Shown here one piece after another: positions 41,294 to 51,224 of a stretch of 64,000 nucleotides of DNA (the first letter of the stretch is position 1; each line of letters starts with the position of its first letter). The stretch comes from Streptomyces sp. NBC_01451 (GTDB taxonomy: Bacteria > Actinomycetota > Actinomycetes > Streptomycetales > Streptomycetaceae). The stretch lies in assembly GCF_036227485.1 (NCBI RefSeq), contig NZ_CP109479.1, positions 6,882,001 through 6,946,000 of the forward strand. Reading direction: 5' to 3'. The translations under genes were made by a program, and so were the position numbers. The notes below the pieces were generated by a model. The model saw only the letters and a list, made by a program, of their open reading frames with translations. It was not told the origin of the DNA and did no database searches.

Positions 41294-42166
41294 CTACAAC
41301 TCCGCCAACAACTCGGCCTTCTTCACCGAGAACTCCTCATCGGTGACCAACCCGGCCTCGTGCAACTCCCCGAGATGCCGGATCCGTTCGGCGACATCCG
41401 CGGGATCACGCCGACCGGAGTTCAGCTGAACCGCCGCCGCCCCACCCGCGGAGCGAACGGCGGCCAGCACCGCCGCCGCGAAGGGCAACGACTCGTGCAC
41501 AGGCCCGTATCCCAGCCCGAACACCACCGAGGCGGGGTCCTGGTCGACCGGCGCGACAGAATCGGTACGCCTCAGCAGCCGCAGATGGCCCTCGAACACC
41601 TCGGGGGACCGCCACTCCACTCCGATCAGGTCGGCGACCGGAAACGTCTGGTCGCCGGCCTTCCACTTCGCCGACGACGCGCCCGTCCAGAACCACCGGA
41701 AGGACACGGCGCGCCCGTCGAAGGACGCCTTCGCGTCGTACGCCTTGAACGCCCGCGGCACCTCGGGCGCATCCACCAGGAACCTTTCAGCAGGCCCCTG
41801 TTGGGTCAGCTGGGCCCGCAGCTCGTCCGCGTAGTACTCGGCGAGCGTCTCCCGCTCGGCGGGCAGCACCAGCCGGTACGGGTCGCAGGCCTCCTTGAGC
41901 TGGCCGTCGGCCGCCTCCATCAACGGGTCGGCGCCCGGGCGGGGTTCGGCACGCAGGATCACCGTTCCGCGCTTGCCCGGGGTCAGTGTCACCCCCGCGA
42001 TCGCCTCCAACGGGATACGGCGTTCGCCGAGCGCCTGGAACAGCTTCGGCGTGCGGATGCCCCGTTCGAAGCGGATGAGCACGGAGTCGGACTCGAACTC
42101 CCAGGCGGCATGAAATCCGGCCAGTACGTCACCCATGCGGCTCATCGTATGCGGCGCGAGCTTCAT
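41294..42166 (-). CDS. DUF4429 domain protein with C-terminal SHOCT motif
   Basis: 290 residues with GGGAGGGA before ATG 42166. Two beta-rich PH-like repeats (about 15-110 and 135-230; the first has FERGIRTPKLFQALGERRIPLEAIAGV, the second has FPVADLIGVEW) form the DUF4429 region. The C-terminus DVAERIRHLGELHEAGLVTDEEFSVKKAELLAEL is a SHOCT oligomerisation motif. Cytoplasmic; function unknown. Confidence 0.87.
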   Translation of the reverse strand: MKLAPHTMSRMGDVLAGFHAAWEFESDSVLIRFERGIRTPKLFQALGERRIPLEAIAGVTLTPGKRGTVILRAEPRPGADPLMEAADGQLKEACDPYRLVLPAERETLAEYYADELRAQLTQQGPAERFLVDAPEVPRAFKAYDAKASFDGRAVSFRWFWTGASSAKWKAGDQTFPVADLIGVEWRSPEVFEGHLRLLRRTDSVAPVDQDPASVVFGLGYGPVHESLPFAAAVLAAVRSAGGAAAVQLNSGRRDPADVAERIRHLGELHEAGLVTDEEFSVKKAELLAEL

Positions 42167-42202
42167 AGTCCCTCCCCGGGCACACCGTGAATTCTGCGTC
42201 CT

Positions 42203-43447
42203 CTACGCGCGTCCGGCCATAGCCCCGTCGGGCAAACCCTTCAGACACACGTCATCCTTGCGGTTCCGCTGATCGTTCTGATCCCGCTGAGCGCACCGCA
42301 CGGCGCGATACGCGCCGACGCCGATCTCCGCGAAGTTGTGCAGACTCTCCGTACCCGGCTCGAAATAGCCGCCGTGCCCTTTCGCGCCCCGCGCGGACAG
42401 CACGCGTGCGCCGAACGCCGCCGACACCGGATCGGCGCCGTGTCCGAGACCGCCGACCTCCAGGTACGGCACGTCCTGGATCCAGTCGTCGGCGTCCCGC
42501 ATCGCCCACACCCGGGCGTGGGTGCGCAGCCCCGCGGAGTTCTCGGCCCGCATGCCGGGGCTGCCGGCCACCGCGATGTCGGTCACCCGGCGCGGCAGCG
42601 CGTGCGCGGCGACGCCGCACACCACCGAGCCGTAGCTGTGGCAGTACAGCGCGACCGGTGCCCGGCCGGGCAGCCCGCGCACCAGCGCGTTCAGCCGCAG
42701 CGCACCGGAGTTGGCGCGCATCGCCGTCGCCGCGTCCATGCCGAGCCCGCTGGGCGCGGTGTAGTCGGCCCAGGCGATCACTGCCGTACGGGTCGTGGGG
42801 CTCGTCTCCCACTCGGCGCGGTACAGCGCCGAGGCCATGCCGACGGGCGCCGAGTACTTGCGGTTGGTGCGCTGGAAGGTGAGCAGGTCGGTGTCCACGC
42901 CGGGGACCACGACCGAGACGCGCTGCGCCTTGTCGAGGTCGCCGAAGACCTCGGCGACGCGGCCCGAGCCCTCGGGGTCGAACGCCAGGATCTGGCGGCC
43001 GTTCTCCAGCAGCGCTTCGTAGCGGTGCATGCGACGCCCCGCCGCGTACTGGCCGACGGCCGACAGCCGGTCGTCGTGCATGCGCGTCCGCTCGGTCTCG
43101 CGGGCGGTGTACAGCGCGACGCGGTTGGCGCGGTAGCGCAGTACGACGGGCGCGCCGTTCATGTTGCCGAGCGCCAGCGGGTAGCGCCGGACGAGCCGGT
43201 CGCGCTGGCGGTCGGTGAGCGAGGTGAAGAACCGGGCCAGCCGGGCGGGGGTCTCGTCCGGGTCGGGCAGCGCGTGGCCGCCGATCCGTCCGTGCTCCCA
43301 CGCGGAGAGCGACGCCTGGAGCGGCGACGGCGTGCGATGACTGCGGACCGCGGTCCAGCCGGTCGTCGCGAGCATCACGAAGACCACGGCCAGCGCGAGC
43401 AGTGCGCGCCAGACGTTCAGTTGCGGGGAGGTGTCGAAGGAAGTCAC
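42203..43447 (-). CDS. Membrane-anchored alpha/beta hydrolase (DUF1023 type)
   Basis: 414 residues from GTG 43447. One N-terminal membrane helix (ALLALAVVFVMLATTGWTAV, about 15-35) anchors an extracytoplasmic domain. The DUF1023-type hydrolase core has VSVVVPGVDTDLLTF, the nucleophile elbow VALYCHSYGSVVCG (Ser in HSYGS), the Asp candidate in WAMRDADDWIQDVP and a late His in LHNFAEIG. Substrate unknown. The Asn/Asp/Arg-rich C-terminal tail is low complexity. Confidence 0.87.
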   Translation of the reverse strand: MTSFDTSPQLNVWRALLALAVVFVMLATTGWTAVRSHRTPSPLQASLSAWEHGRIGGHALPDPDETPARLARFFTSLTDRQRDRLVRRYPLALGNMNGAPVVLRYRANRVALYTARETERTRMHDDRLSAVGQYAAGRRMHRYEALLENGRQILAFDPEGSGRVAEVFGDLDKAQRVSVVVPGVDTDLLTFQRTNRKYSAPVGMASALYRAEWETSPTTRTAVIAWADYTAPSGLGMDAATAMRANSGALRLNALVRGLPGRAPVALYCHSYGSVVCGVAAHALPRRVTDIAVAGSPGMRAENSAGLRTHARVWAMRDADDWIQDVPYLEVGGLGHGADPVSAAFGARVLSARGAKGHGGYFEPGTESLHNFAEIGVGAYRAVRCAQRDQNDQRNRKDDVCLKGLPDGAMAGRA

Positions 43448-43559
43448 TGAAAGGACACACTAGGAGAACGAGAGGGTCTCGCGTTAACCGAGTGACGGGG
43501 ATCACGTTTCGATAACCGGCGCCGGGCAAGTCACTCCGTACGCACGCCGATACGAGGTG

Positions 43560-44228
43560 TCACGGCTGCTCCGTGCGCCAGTTCCCCGCCAGCGCCGGCC
43601 CCATCGCGTCGAGATATGTGCTGGTCAGCTCCCGCATCGCCGCCACGCTCATGTCCGAGCCCGCGCCCCACCGCCGTTCCGCCAGCCGCATCAGCCCGCT
43701 GAACAGGGCCACCACGACCCGCGGCCGGAGGTCGCGGTCCACGTCGACGCCCTCGCGCTCGGCGATCAGCCGTGCCACCGCCTCCTCCGTCTCCGCGGAG
43801 CGGCGCATGTGCGCGGCGAGCAGTGTCGGCGTCGACTCGACCAGGTGGAAGATGCGCATCTGCAACTCCGCCGGAACGACGGACTCCACGGCCTCGTGAA
43901 TGGTGTGCCAGCCCTCCAGCACGGCCTGGCGCAGCGCCTCCAGCGGGGCCTCGTGCGGCGGGCGGTCGCGTACCGCCTGGATGAAGTGCTCCTCGGCGAT
44001 GCGGTGCACGGCGAAGGCGGCGTCCTCCTTGCCGGCGAAGTAGCGGAAGAAGGTGCGCTGCGAGACCTCGACCGCCTCGGCGATCTCGTCGACGGTCGTG
44101 CTCTCGTACCCGTTGCTGGTGAACAGGGTGAGGGCGGCGCGCAGCAGCGCGTCCCGGGTGCGCTGCTTCTTGCGCTCGCGCAGGCCGGGTCCGGAGCCCG
44201 GGACCACCTCGGTTTCGGCGGCGCTCAT
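43560..44228 (-). CDS. TetR-family transcriptional regulator
   Basis: 222 residues from ATG 44228; the 18-residue longer frame is not preferred. TetR helix-turn-helix: TRDALLRAALTLFTSNGYES, then TTVDEIAEAVEVSQRTFFRYFAGKEDA. The ligand domain follows without recognisable specificity. Divergent from a DHA2-type efflux gene, so it most probably represses that gene and itself until a toxic substrate binds. Confidence 0.93.
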   Translation of the reverse strand: MSAAETEVVPGSGPGLRERKKQRTRDALLRAALTLFTSNGYESTTVDEIAEAVEVSQRTFFRYFAGKEDAAFAVHRIAEEHFIQAVRDRPPHEAPLEALRQAVLEGWHTIHEAVESVVPAELQMRIFHLVESTPTLLAAHMRRSAETEEAVARLIAEREGVDVDRDLRPRVVVALFSGLMRLAERRWGAGSDMSVAAMRELTSTYLDAMGPALAGNWRTEQP

Positions 44229-44307
44229 GACGATCGGGCCTCTCCCTTCTTCTCGTGCTTCTCGCACTTCTCGTTGCTTCACGCTCGTCGGGCTTCTTCT
44301 CGGTGAG

Positions 44308-44368
44308 TGACGTGTCAGTTACCGACTTGTGAACTGGTTTGTCAATTGTCAGTGGCTGTCACTAGCCT
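44308..44368 (+). promoter_or_regulatory. Promoter/operator of the DHA2 efflux gene
   Basis: TTGTCA (-35, 44339-44344), 18-bp spacer, TAGCCT (-10, 44363-44368); the -10 ends 7 bp before ATG 44376, so the transcript is likely leaderless. TGTCA occurs at 44313, 44340, 44347 and 44357, and TGAC-GT-GTCA (44308-44317) is palindromic. These are candidate TetR-protein contacts. The remainder of 44229-44307 is a CTTCTCG-type direct-repeat stretch. Confidence 0.6.
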
Positions 44369-44375
44369 CGAACGC

Positions 44376-45992
44376 ATGACTAGTCAGACCATCGACACGA
44401 CGGAGCCGGGGGACGGGACGCCGGCCGCTCCGTCGGACCACACGCCTGCCAAGGGGTTGCGCGGCCATCCGTGGCTGACCCTGATATCCGTGGCCGTCGG
44501 GGTCATGATGGTGGCCCTGGACGGCACCATCGTGGCCATCGCCAACCCGGCCATCCAGAAGGACCTGGGCGCGAGTTTCGCCGACGTCCAGTGGATCACC
44601 AACGGCTACTTCCTCGCGCTCGCGGTCACGCTGATCACCGCGGGCAAGCTCGGTGACCGGTTCGGGCACCGGCAGACCTTCCTCATCGGCATCGTCGGCT
44701 TCGCGACCGCGTCGGCGGCCATCGGCCTGTCCAGCAGTATCGCCCTGGTCGTCACCTTCCGGGTGTTCCAGGGACTGTTCGGCGCGCTGCTGATGCCGGC
44801 CGCGCTCGGTCTGCTGCGGGCCACGTTCCCCGCCGACAAGCTGAACATGGCCATCGGCATCTGGGGCATGGTCATCGGCGCGTCCACCGCGGGCGGCCCG
44901 ATCCTCGGCGGACTGCTCGTCGAGCACGTCAGCTGGCAGTCGGTGTTCTTCATCAACGTGCCGGTGGGCATCCTGGCGCTCGTCATCGGCCTGGTGATCC
45001 TGGTCGACCACCGCGCCGAGAACGCCCCGCGCTCCTTCGACGTCCTCGGTATCGCCCTGCTCTCCGGCGCGATGTTCTGCCTGGTGTGGGCGCTCATCAA
45101 GGCTCCGGCGTGGGGCTGGGGCGACGGCAGGACCTGGCTGTTCCTCGTCCTGGCGGTGGCCGGCTTCGCCTTCTTCGCCCTCTGGGAGCAGCGGGTCAAG
45201 GAGCCGCTCATCCCGCTCGGCCTGTTCCGGTCGGTCCCGCTCTCGGCGGGCGTGGTGCTGATGGTCCTGATGGCCATCGCCTTCATGGGCGGCCTCTTCT
45301 TCGTCACCTTCTATCTGCAGAACGTGCACGGTATGAGCCCGATCGACGCGGGTCTGCACCTGCTCCCACTCACCGGGATGATGATCGTCGGCTCGCCCCT
45401 GGCCGGCGCCATGATCAGCAGGACGGGGCCGCGTATCCCGCTCGCGGGCGGTATGGCGTGCGTCGCGATCGCCATGTTCGGCATGTCCACGCTGGAGACG
45501 GACACCGGCAGCGGCATCATGTCGGTCTGGTTCGCCCTGCTCGGCCTCGGCCTCGCCCCGGTCATGGTCGGTGCGACGGAGGTCATCGTCGGCAACGCCC
45601 CGATGGAGCTCTCCGGTGTCGCCGGCGGTCTCCAGCAGGCGGCGATGCAGATCGGCGGCAGCCTCGGTACGGCGGTACTGGGCGCGGTCATGGCCTCCAA
45701 GGTCGACAACGACCTCGCGGGCAACTGGACGGCCGCGGGCCTCCCGGAACTCACCCCGGAACAGCAGGCGCAGGCCTCGGAAGCGGTCCAGGTCGGCGTG
45801 CCGCCGGTGGCCGAGGGGACGCCGGAGACGGTCGTCGCCCAGATCACCAAGGTCGCCCACGACACGTTCATCTCCGGCATGAGCCTGGCCTGTCTGGTGG
45901 CGGCGGGCGTCGCCGTGGCCGCGATCCTGGTCGCGCTCCTGACGAAGCGTGGCGAGAACGTGGAGGCGGGTGCGGGGGCAGCGCACATCTGA
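44376..45992 (+). CDS. DHA2-family MFS multidrug transporter (14 TM)
   Basis: 538 residues, start ATG 44376; the longer frame crosses the promoter. EmrB/QacA-type proton antiporter. Motif A GKLGDRFGHRQTF lies between TM2 and TM3, motif C (MVIGASTAGGPILGGLL) in TM5, and motif D1 MVALDGTIVAIANPAI in TM1. A long extracellular loop with Glu/Gln/Pro/Ala (about residues 455-495) precedes the last helix. It exports lipophilic toxicants; the divergent TetR gene is its probable sensor. Followed by the inverted repeat at 46029-46057. Confidence 0.95.
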   Translation: MTSQTIDTTEPGDGTPAAPSDHTPAKGLRGHPWLTLISVAVGVMMVALDGTIVAIANPAIQKDLGASFADVQWITNGYFLALAVTLITAGKLGDRFGHRQTFLIGIVGFATASAAIGLSSSIALVVTFRVFQGLFGALLMPAALGLLRATFPADKLNMAIGIWGMVIGASTAGGPILGGLLVEHVSWQSVFFINVPVGILALVIGLVILVDHRAENAPRSFDVLGIALLSGAMFCLVWALIKAPAWGWGDGRTWLFLVLAVAGFAFFALWEQRVKEPLIPLGLFRSVPLSAGVVLMVLMAIAFMGGLFFVTFYLQNVHGMSPIDAGLHLLPLTGMMIVGSPLAGAMISRTGPRIPLAGGMACVAIAMFGMSTLETDTGSGIMSVWFALLGLGLAPVMVGATEVIVGNAPMELSGVAGGLQQAAMQIGGSLGTAVLGAVMASKVDNDLAGNWTAAGLPELTPEQQAQASEAVQVGVPPVAEGTPETVVAQITKVAHDTFISGMSLACLVAAGVAVAAILVALLTKRGENVEAGAGAAHI

Positions 45993-46028
45993 GGCGCATA
46001 TATCGCGCATATATCTACGGTCTTGGCG

Positions 46029-46057
46029 GGGGAGTTCCCCTATCAGGGTGACTCCCC
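46029..46057 (+). terminator. Inverted repeat after the efflux gene
   Basis: GGGGAGT / ACTCCCC with a 15-nt spacer that itself contains CCCCT/AGGG. It lies 37 bp after the stop. The gap 45993-46295 also holds a tandem CGCATATAT pair (45995 and 46006) and a repeated ACGACATGGT (near 46113-46137); no gene is seen. Confidence 0.5.
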
Positions 46058-46295
46058 TAAAGATTCCTCCCCTTCCGCCCACGAGGCAGGTCACAGTTAG
46101 TCAAGTCCTCCGCACGACATGGTCTGTACGACATGGTTCGTACGTGGCGGGAGGACGGCCGGGCCGCGGCGCGCTGCCGGAGGGGGACAGCGCGCCGGCG
46201 GGCCCGCCGAAGAGCGGGACGGCTGGAACCGCGCGGCGGGGGTACCCGCCTCATCGACCCCGAACTACCGACAAGTTCCAGGGAGTTGATGAGAC

Positions 46296-46607
46296 ATGGC
46301 GGCCTTCGGACGGCAGCACCCCACCAGCAGGCATCCCGGCGCGCGCGGCAGGAGCCGGCAGCGCACCACCCCGGACGGCGCGACGCTCGGAATCATCGGG
46401 CTCATCTGCGCCGTCGCGGGCTTCTTCGTCCTCGGCATCGTCCTGGGCCCCGTGGCCGTCATCTGCGGATGGCTGGCGATGGGCCGGACCTGGAAGGGCC
46501 CGCACCCGATACCGCCCCTGGTGGCCGTGGTCCTCGGTGCGATCGACACCCTCCTGGCCGTCATCTGGCTGGTGAGCGCCACAGGCCCGACAACCGGCTT
46601 CTTCTGA
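46296..46607 (+). CDS. Small two-helix membrane protein (DUF4190-like)
   Basis: 103 residues. An Arg/Pro-rich N-terminus (about 1-28) is followed by two transmembrane helices (LGIIGLICAVAGFFVLGIVLGPVAVICGWLAM as a broken pair, and VVLGAIDTLLAVIWLV). The GxxxG-rich hydrophobic part with the WLAMGR turn resembles DUF4190 proteins, which are of unknown function. AGGGAG precedes ATG 46296. Confidence 0.75.
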   Translation: MAAFGRQHPTSRHPGARGRSRQRTTPDGATLGIIGLICAVAGFFVLGIVLGPVAVICGWLAMGRTWKGPHPIPPLVAVVLGAIDTLLAVIWLVSATGPTTGFF

Positions 46608-46677
46608 CCGTCCGTCAGTCCCTCTGTATGTCTCTCTGTCTGTCCTTCTGCCCGTCCGTCCGGCCGGCGAGGGCCCG

Positions 46678-47442
46678 CTAACGGGAAGGGTCCTCGCCGA
46701 CCCGCTCCCTCGTGACGGTCAGAGCCGCGACCTCCGCCCGCAGCGCCCGTACCTCGTCCGTCAGTGCCGCGATCGCCGCCGTCTGGCGCCTCTCCTCCAC
46801 GTCGTCCATCTCGAACCGGGAGATGAACCAGGCGGCGATGTTCGCGGTGACGAGACCGAGCAGCGCGATCCCGGACAGCATCAGCCCGACCGCGAGCATC
46901 CGGCCCACTCCGGTCGTCGGCGCGTGGTCCCCGTACCCCACTGTCGTCATCGTCGTGAACGACCACCACAGCGCGTCATCCAGCGTGCGGATGTTCCCTT
47001 CCGGTGACGCGCGTTCCACCGACAGCACGGCCAGCGAACCGAACATCAGCAGCCCCACCACGGCCCCGCCGACATACGTCGTCAGCCGGACCTGGGACGC
47101 CATCTGGGCCCGCCGGCCCACCAGCATCAGCGTGGAGACGACCCGCAGCAGCCGCAGCGGCTGGAGCAGCGGCAGCAGCACGGCGAACAGGTCCAGCCAG
47201 TGCCGTCGTACGTACTCCCGGCGCCGGTCGGCGAGAGCGATCCGGACGAGATAGTCGACCGCGAACGCGCCCCACACCATCCACTCCGTGATCGTGCAGG
47301 CGACCGACACGGACCGGCTCGCGGGGCTGTCCACGATCGGCACCGCGTAGGCGACGGTGAACACGACCGCGAGCCCCATCAGAGGCCGCTGGGTGTGCCG
47401 TTCCCAGCGGGCCTGTGCCGATGGTTCCTTCATGCCTCGCAT
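46678..47442 (-). CDS. Voltage-gated-like potassium channel subunit
   Basis: 254 residues. The N-terminal voltage-sensor-like helices include VDYLVRIALADRRREYVRRHW and an S4-like PLRLLRVVSTLMLVGRRAQMASQVRL with spaced Arg. The pore helix and selectivity filter are DALWWSFTTMTTVGYGD, then S6 (MLAVGLMLSGIALLGLVTANIAAWFI). A cytoplasmic C-terminal coiled coil (LTDEVRALRAEVAALTV) follows. Full-length Kv-type subunit. ATG 47442 is used; ATG 47433 is possible. Confidence 0.92.
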   Translation of the reverse strand: MRGMKEPSAQARWERHTQRPLMGLAVVFTVAYAVPIVDSPASRSVSVACTITEWMVWGAFAVDYLVRIALADRRREYVRRHWLDLFAVLLPLLQPLRLLRVVSTLMLVGRRAQMASQVRLTTYVGGAVVGLLMFGSLAVLSVERASPEGNIRTLDDALWWSFTTMTTVGYGDHAPTTGVGRMLAVGLMLSGIALLGLVTANIAAWFISRFEMDDVEERRQTAAIAALTDEVRALRAEVAALTVTRERVGEDPSR

Positions 47443-47459
47443 CGTAGGGGTCGGGAACG

Positions 47460-47499
47460 CCCCTGTAAGGCGCCCTCGAAGGGGACCGCCTTACAGGGG
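47460..47499 (-). terminator. aceE terminator
   Basis: CCCCTGTAAGGCG / CGCCTTACAGGGG, perfect 13-bp arms with a 14-nt loop that contains a smaller CCCT-CGA-AGGG hairpin. It starts 76 bp after the aceE stop on the minus strand and abuts the interspersed repeat. Confidence 0.75.
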
Positions 47500-47522
47500 C
47501 GCGGGGAACTGCGCGACCAGCC
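47494..47522 (+). repeat. Interspersed repeat copy b
   Basis: AGGGGCGCGGGGAACTGCGC followed by GACCAGCC, in the gap between the K+ channel and aceE genes. It shares 20 identical leading bases with copy a and extends into GCGACGGCCCCGCAGACGAA. Confidence 0.9.
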
Positions 47523-47575
47523 GCGACGGCCCCGCAGACGAACTACCGCCTTCCCGCGGAGCGCGACGCGGAGCG

Positions 47576-50308
47576 CTACGCGTCTCCGCCCGCGGCGCCC
47601 GGGTCCGCCGCCGTCACGTCGAGCAGCTGGTAACGGTCGATCGCCTGCTTCAGCACCGAACGGTCGACCTTGCCCTCCCGTGCCAGCTCGGTCAGTACCC
47701 CCACCACGATCGACTGCGCGTCGATGTGGAAGAACCGCCGGGCCGCGCCCCGCGTGTCCGCGAAGCCGAAGCCGTCCGCGCCCAGCGACTGGTACGTCCC
47801 CGGGACCCACCGCGAGATCTGGTCGGGAACCGAGCGCATCCAGTCGGACACGGCCACGAACGGACCCTCGGCACCGCTCAGCTTCCGCGTCACGTACGGG
47901 ACGCGCTGCTCCTCCTCCGGGTGCAGCAGGTTGTGCTGCTCCACCGCGACCGCCTCGCGCCGCAGCTCGTTCCAGGAGGTCGCCGACCAGACGTCCGCCT
48001 TCACGTCCCAGTCCTCGGCGAGGATCCGCTGCGCCTCCAGAGCCCACGGCACCGCGACACCGGACGCGATGACCTGGGCCGGAATGGTGCCCGAAGTCGC
48101 TTGGCCCACCCGGTGGATGCCCTTGAGGATGCCGTCGACGTCGACGTTCTCGGGCTCGGCCGGGTGCTGGATCGGCTCGTTGTAGACGGTGAGGTAGTAG
48201 AAGACGTCCTCACTGTCGGGCCCGTACATCCGGCGCAGACCGTCCTGCACGATGTACGCGATCTCGTACGAGTACGCCGGGTCGTACGCCACACAGCCCG
48301 GGTTCGTCGAGGCCAGCAGCTGCGAGTGGCCGTCGGCGTGCTGAAGCCCCTCACCGGTCAGAGTCGTACGGCCGGCGGTCGCGCCCAGCACGAAACCGCG
48401 CGCCAACTGGTCCGCCATCTGCCAGAACTGGTCGCCGGTGCGCTGGAAACCGAACATCGAGTAGAAGACGTAGACGGGGATCAGCGGCTCGCCGTGCGTG
48501 GCGTACGCCGAACCCGCCGCGATCAGCGAGGCGGTGCAGCCCGCCTCCGAGATGCCGTCGTGCAGCATCTGGCCGGTCGGGGACTCCTTGTACGCGAGCA
48601 GCAGCTCCCGGTCGACCGACTCGTACTGCTGGCCGAGCGGGTTGTAGATCTTCGCGCTCGGGAAGAACGAGTCCATGCCGAACGTGCGGTACTCGTCCGG
48701 CGCGATCAGCACGAAACGCTTGCCGATCTCCTTGTCCCGCATGAGGTCCTTGAGCAGCCGGACGAACGCCATGGTCGTGGCGATCGACTGCTGACCCGAA
48801 CCCTTCTTCACACTCGCGTACGTCTTCTCCGGCGGCAGGGCCAGCGGCTTGGCGCGGACGACGCGGGTCGGGACGTAACCGCCGAGCGACTTGCGGCGGT
48901 CGTGCATGTACTGGATCTCTTCCGAGTTCCGGCCCGGGTGGAAGTACGGCGGCGCGCCGCCCTCCAGCTCCTTGTCGGAGATGGGCAGGTGAAGCCGGTC
49001 GCGGAAGCCCTTGAGGTCGGCCGCCGTCAGCTTCTTCATCTGGTGCGTGGCGTTGCGGCCCTCGAAGTTGGGTCCGAGCGTCCAGCCCTTGACGGTCTTG
49101 GCGAGGATGACCGTCGGCTGGCCCTTGTGCGCCTTGGCCGCCGCGAACGCCGCGAAGATCTTCTTGTGGTCGTGGCCGCCGCGGCCCAGGTGCAGGACCT
49201 GGTCGTCGGTCATGTTCTCGACCATCGCGCGCAGCCGGGTGTCGTCCCCGAAGAAGTGGTCGCGGATGTACTCGCCGGTCTCGGTGGCGTACGTCTGGAA
49301 CTGACCGTCCGGGGTCGTGTTCATCTTGTTGACCAGCACGCCGTCCCGGTCCTGCGCGAGCAGCGGGTCCCAGCTGCGGTCCCACACCAGCTTGACGACG
49401 TTCCAGCCGGCGCCCCGGAACTGCGACTCCAGCTCCTGGATGATCTTGCCGTTGCCGCGCACCGGGCCGTCGAGCCGCTGGAGGTTGCAGTTGACGACGA
49501 AGGTCAGGTTGTCGAGGCCCTCGCGCGCGGCGATCGACAGCTGGCCGAGCGACTCCGGCTCGTCCATCTCGCCGTCCCCGAGGAACGCCCACACGTGCGA
49601 CTTGGAGGTGTCCGCGATACCGCGCGCCTCCATGTAGCGGTTCATCCGCGCCTGGAAGATCGCGCCGAGCGGGCCGAGGCCCATCGAGACGGTCGGGAAC
49701 TCCCAGAAGTCCGGCATCAGCCGCGGGTGCGGGTACGAGGACAGACCGTACGGCGCCTTCGACTTCTCCTGGCGGAACGCGTCGAGCTGCTGCTCGCTGA
49801 GCCGGTCGAGAAGGAACGCGCGGGCGTAGATACCGGGGGAGGCGTGCCCCTGGAAGAAGATCTGGTCGCCGCCGTCGCCCTCGTCCTTGCCCCGGAAGAA
49901 GTGGTTGAAGCCCACGTCGTAGAGGGAGGCGGAGGAGGCGAAGGTCGCGATGTGGCCGCCGACGCCGATGCCGGGCCGCTGGGCGCGCGACACCATCACG
50001 GCCGCGTTCCAGCGGGTCGCGTTGAGGATGCGGCGCTCGATCTCCTCGTTGCCGGGGAAGAAGGGCTCGTCCTTCGTCGCGATCGTGTTGACGTAGTCCG
50101 TGCTCCGCATCTCGGGCACGGCCACGCGCTTCTCGCGGGCCCGCTCGATCAGCCGCAGCATCAGATAGCGCGCCCGCTCCCGGCCGCGCTCGTCAACGGC
50201 GGCGTCGAGCGAGTCGAGCCATTCCTGGGTTTCTTCGGGATCGAAGTCAGGAACCTGACTCGGAAGGCCGCCAATGATGATCGGGTTGCGATCTGATCCG
50301 GAAGCCAC
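47576..50308 (-). CDS. aceE: Pyruvate dehydrogenase E1 component, homodimeric type
   Basis: 910 residues from GTG 50308 with GAAGGA upstream. Decarboxylates pyruvate and passes the acetyl group to E2 lipoyl domains. Hallmarks: thiamine-diphosphate motif [18 protein letters not shown]...NCN, active-site block [16 protein letters not shown] with the catalytic His, and C-terminal [20 protein letters not shown]. Length and sequence match the single-chain AceE of actinobacteria rather than the alpha/beta type. Monocistronic here, leftward, with a separate upstream region shared with DUF3052 in divergent arrangement. Confidence 0.97.
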   Translation of the reverse strand: MASGSDRNPIIIGGLPSQVPDFDPEETQEWLDSLDAAVDERGRERARYLMLRLIERAREKRVAVPEMRSTDYVNTIATKDEPFFPGNEEIERRILNATRWNAAVMVSRAQRPGIGVGGHIATFASSASLYDVGFNHFFRGKDEGDGGDQIFFQGHASPGIYARAFLLDRLSEQQLDAFRQEKSKAPYGLSSYPHPRLMPDFWEFPTVSMGLGPLGAIFQARMNRYMEARGIADTSKSHVWAFLGDGEMDEPESLGQLSIAAREGLDNLTFVVNCNLQRLDGPVRGNGKIIQELESQFRGAGWNVVKLVWDRSWDPLLAQDRDGVLVNKMNTTPDGQFQTYATETGEYIRDHFFGDDTRLRAMVENMTDDQVLHLGRGGHDHKKIFAAFAAAKAHKGQPTVILAKTVKGWTLGPNFEGRNATHQMKKLTAADLKGFRDRLHLPISDKELEGGAPPYFHPGRNSEEIQYMHDRRKSLGGYVPTRVVRAKPLALPPEKTYASVKKGSGQQSIATTMAFVRLLKDLMRDKEIGKRFVLIAPDEYRTFGMDSFFPSAKIYNPLGQQYESVDRELLLAYKESPTGQMLHDGISEAGCTASLIAAGSAYATHGEPLIPVYVFYSMFGFQRTGDQFWQMADQLARGFVLGATAGRTTLTGEGLQHADGHSQLLASTNPGCVAYDPAYSYEIAYIVQDGLRRMYGPDSEDVFYYLTVYNEPIQHPAEPENVDVDGILKGIHRVGQATSGTIPAQVIASGVAVPWALEAQRILAEDWDVKADVWSATSWNELRREAVAVEQHNLLHPEEEQRVPYVTRKLSGAEGPFVAVSDWMRSVPDQISRWVPGTYQSLGADGFGFADTRGAARRFFHIDAQSIVVGVLTELAREGKVDRSVLKQAIDRYQLLDVTAADPGAAGGDA

Positions 50309-50775
50309 GCTGTTCCTTCGCTCTCGGAGGGCTTGATCCGGGACACGCCACGAGCGCGCCCCGGGGCTGCGAATGCACTGGCCCCATCGTGTACCCCGAG
50401 GCCGGGTACGTCACCTCTACTCAGAAGTAGTCCCGGTGAAGATCGCCGGGCGGGGTGTCCGCAGCCAAATCGCAACGATACGCCCAGTCCGTGACGTGTT
50501 CCGTAAAGCGATTCGGATCTCGCACGCATGTATGAGAGGTTCGGGAGTCACTCGGGAGCAGCAAAACCGCAAAGCGGGCAGAATGGTGTGGTGTGCGTCA
50601 CTGGTTCTCGGGAGTCGCTGTCTGAAGTTGCGGCGACACCGCCGGGATCGTCACCGTTTCGGCGGTCTCGACGGCTGGGTACTTGCGCGATCCGCCCCGC
50701 CCGTGTGGACTACGGCCAATGCTTCGCGCACGCGCGTGGCTGGACAATTCTCGAAACATGATCAGGAGGCAACCC
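50309..50775. other. 467-bp divergent intergenic region, no gene seen
   Basis: Lies between aceE (-) and the DUF3052 gene (+), so it must hold both promoters. The only symmetrical element noted is CTACT-CAGA-AGTAG near 50415. Short frames here lack ribosome sites and coding character. No RNA gene is recognised. Confidence 0.6.
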
Positions 50776-51213
50776 GTGAGCGCGACCGCGGACCACGCGG
50801 AGGAGCGGACTAACCCTGCCGCAAGGCTGGGGTTCCAGCCCGAGCAGGTGGTCCAGGAGATCGGCTACGACGACGACGTCGACCAGGAGCTCCGCGAGGC
50901 CATTGAGGAAGTCATCGGCAGCGATCTCGTTGACGAGGAGTACGACGACGTCGCAGATGCCGTGGTGCTCTGGTTCCGCGACGACGACGGCGACCTGACC
51001 GATTCGCTGGTGGATGCCACCACGTACATCGAAGAAGGCGGCGCGATCCTGCTCCTCACGCCCAAGACGGGCCGTGAAGGCTACGTGGAGCCGAGCGACA
51101 TCTCTGAAGCCGCGACGACGGCGGGTCTGTCGGCGACCAAGAGCGTCAGCGTGGGCAAGGACTGGAGTGGCAGCCGTCTGGCGACGCCCAAGGCGGCGAA
51201 GTCGAAGAAGTAG
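50776..51213 (+). CDS. DUF3052 family protein
   Basis: 145 residues from GTG 50776 behind AGGAGG. Small acidic cytoplasmic protein with the conserved blocks ARLGFQPEQVVQEIGYDDDVD, YDDVADAVVLWFRDDDGDL and GAILLLTPKTGREGYVEPSDISEAA. The C-terminal tail is Lys-rich (AAKSKK). Conserved in actinobacteria beside aceE; the role is unknown. It ends with a good terminator, so it is monocistronic. Confidence 0.88.
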   Translation: MSATADHAEERTNPAARLGFQPEQVVQEIGYDDDVDQELREAIEEVIGSDLVDEEYDDVADAVVLWFRDDDGDLTDSLVDATTYIEEGGAILLLTPKTGREGYVEPSDISEAATTAGLSATKSVSVGKDWSGSRLATPKAAKSKK

Positions 51214-51224
51214 GCAGTGACCGT

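Noticed and set aside
44349..46094. 581-codon open frame on the minus strand
   Set aside because: Antisense to the DHA2 transporter; composition is HQDRE repeats, a GC-codon artefact.
47357..50296. 979-codon open frame on the plus strand
   Set aside because: Antisense shadow of aceE; the translated product is low-complexity Arg/Val/Leu sequence without family similarity.
50309..50775. Possible small genes or RNA gene in the aceE-DUF3052 gap
   Set aside because: The short frames lack ribosome sites and coding character, and no tRNA-like clover leaf or other known RNA pattern was found.
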